Of a stretch of 13,050 bases of DNA, positions 12,972 through 13,050 are shown one piece after another. The translations under genes and the position numbers were made by a program. Below the pieces are notes generated by a model. The model had not been told where the DNA came from, did no database searches, and saw only the letters and a program-made list of their open reading frames with translations. How positions within the stretch are numbered: position 1 is the stretch's first letter; every line of letters starts with the position of its first letter. Source of the stretch: a bacterium (lineage in GTDB: Bacteria; Bacillota; Clostridia; Oscillospirales; CAG-272); the NCBI GenBank assembly GCA_004558975.1, contig SFZB01000027.1, positions 1 to 13,050 of the forward strand, in the 5' to 3' direction.

Positions 12972-13050
12972 CAACGGGACGGAATGCAAATATGCAATTT
13001 GTTTACACAGCCGGCCAAGCCGAAAAGCAAAGTACTGTTGCCTAGCTACG

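Noticed and set aside
12359..13045. 228-residue + strand protein over the 39-bp repeats, and the opposing 239-residue minus-strand frame
   Set aside because: Both frames stay open mainly because the unit is 39 bp. Flanking translations look random, the + frame runs through an AT-rich promoter-like segment, and no good SD supports either.

Overview
The window looks like a chromosomal piece of a GC-rich, low-motility-type Firmicute, most likely a clostridial anaerobe. The grounds are a CIRCE operator at clpB, consensus sigma-A promoters (TTGACA-17-TATAAT or TATCAT), strong AGGAGG-type ribosome binding sites, a tRNA with an encoded CCA, a Hol_Tox-type mini-toxin locus and a Fur-family regulator paired with a His-rich permease. 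Assignment to a genus is not possible from sequence reading alone.

Layout, left to right. (1) 1-245: a small, AT-richer type I toxin-antitoxin-like locus. A 30-residue hydrophobic peptide is encoded on +, its Shine-Dalgarno sequence is locked in a hairpin, and a convergent antisense RNA of about 85 nt has its own consensus promoter and terminator. (2) 299-4206, minus strand: a tightly coupled amino-sugar operon. The order is a GlmU C-terminal-like acyltransferase, then glmM, then glmS. Stop and start codons are one base apart at both junctions. It covers fructose-6-P to GlcN-6-P to GlcN-1-P and perhaps acetylation; the uridylyltransferase is not here. (3) 4264-6025, minus strand: a metal-homeostasis operon with a consensus promoter, a perfect 17-bp Fur-type palindrome, a leader holding a strictly 14-nt-phased repeat, a Fur-family repressor, and a two-fold-symmetric permease with a long histidine-rich loop, then a strong terminator. 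(4) 6026-6739: a gene-free repeat island with hairpins, three copies of a 17-21 bp repeat, a tandem pair of about 37 bp, and two units that copy the 3' end of tRNA-Thr in direct and inverted orientation around a terminator hairpin. (5) 6740-6862: tRNA-Thr(GGT), minus strand, with a consensus promoter. (6) 7028-10027, plus strand: CIRCE, clpB and its terminator. (7) 10028-10389: a convergent intergenic segment with a polypyrimidine tract and an 8-bp microsatellite. (8) 10350-12273, minus strand: a DUF308-type membrane protein with a long charged tail and a histidine-phosphatase-family enzyme. (9) 12274-13050: a 39-bp tandem-repeat array and two related promoter-like segments, with no convincing gene.

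Functionally, regions 2 and 3 are independent units in the same orientation separated by a strong terminator. The most unusual material is not in the large genes but in the small locus at the left edge, the phased leader repeat, the tRNA-derived repeat units and the minisatellite.
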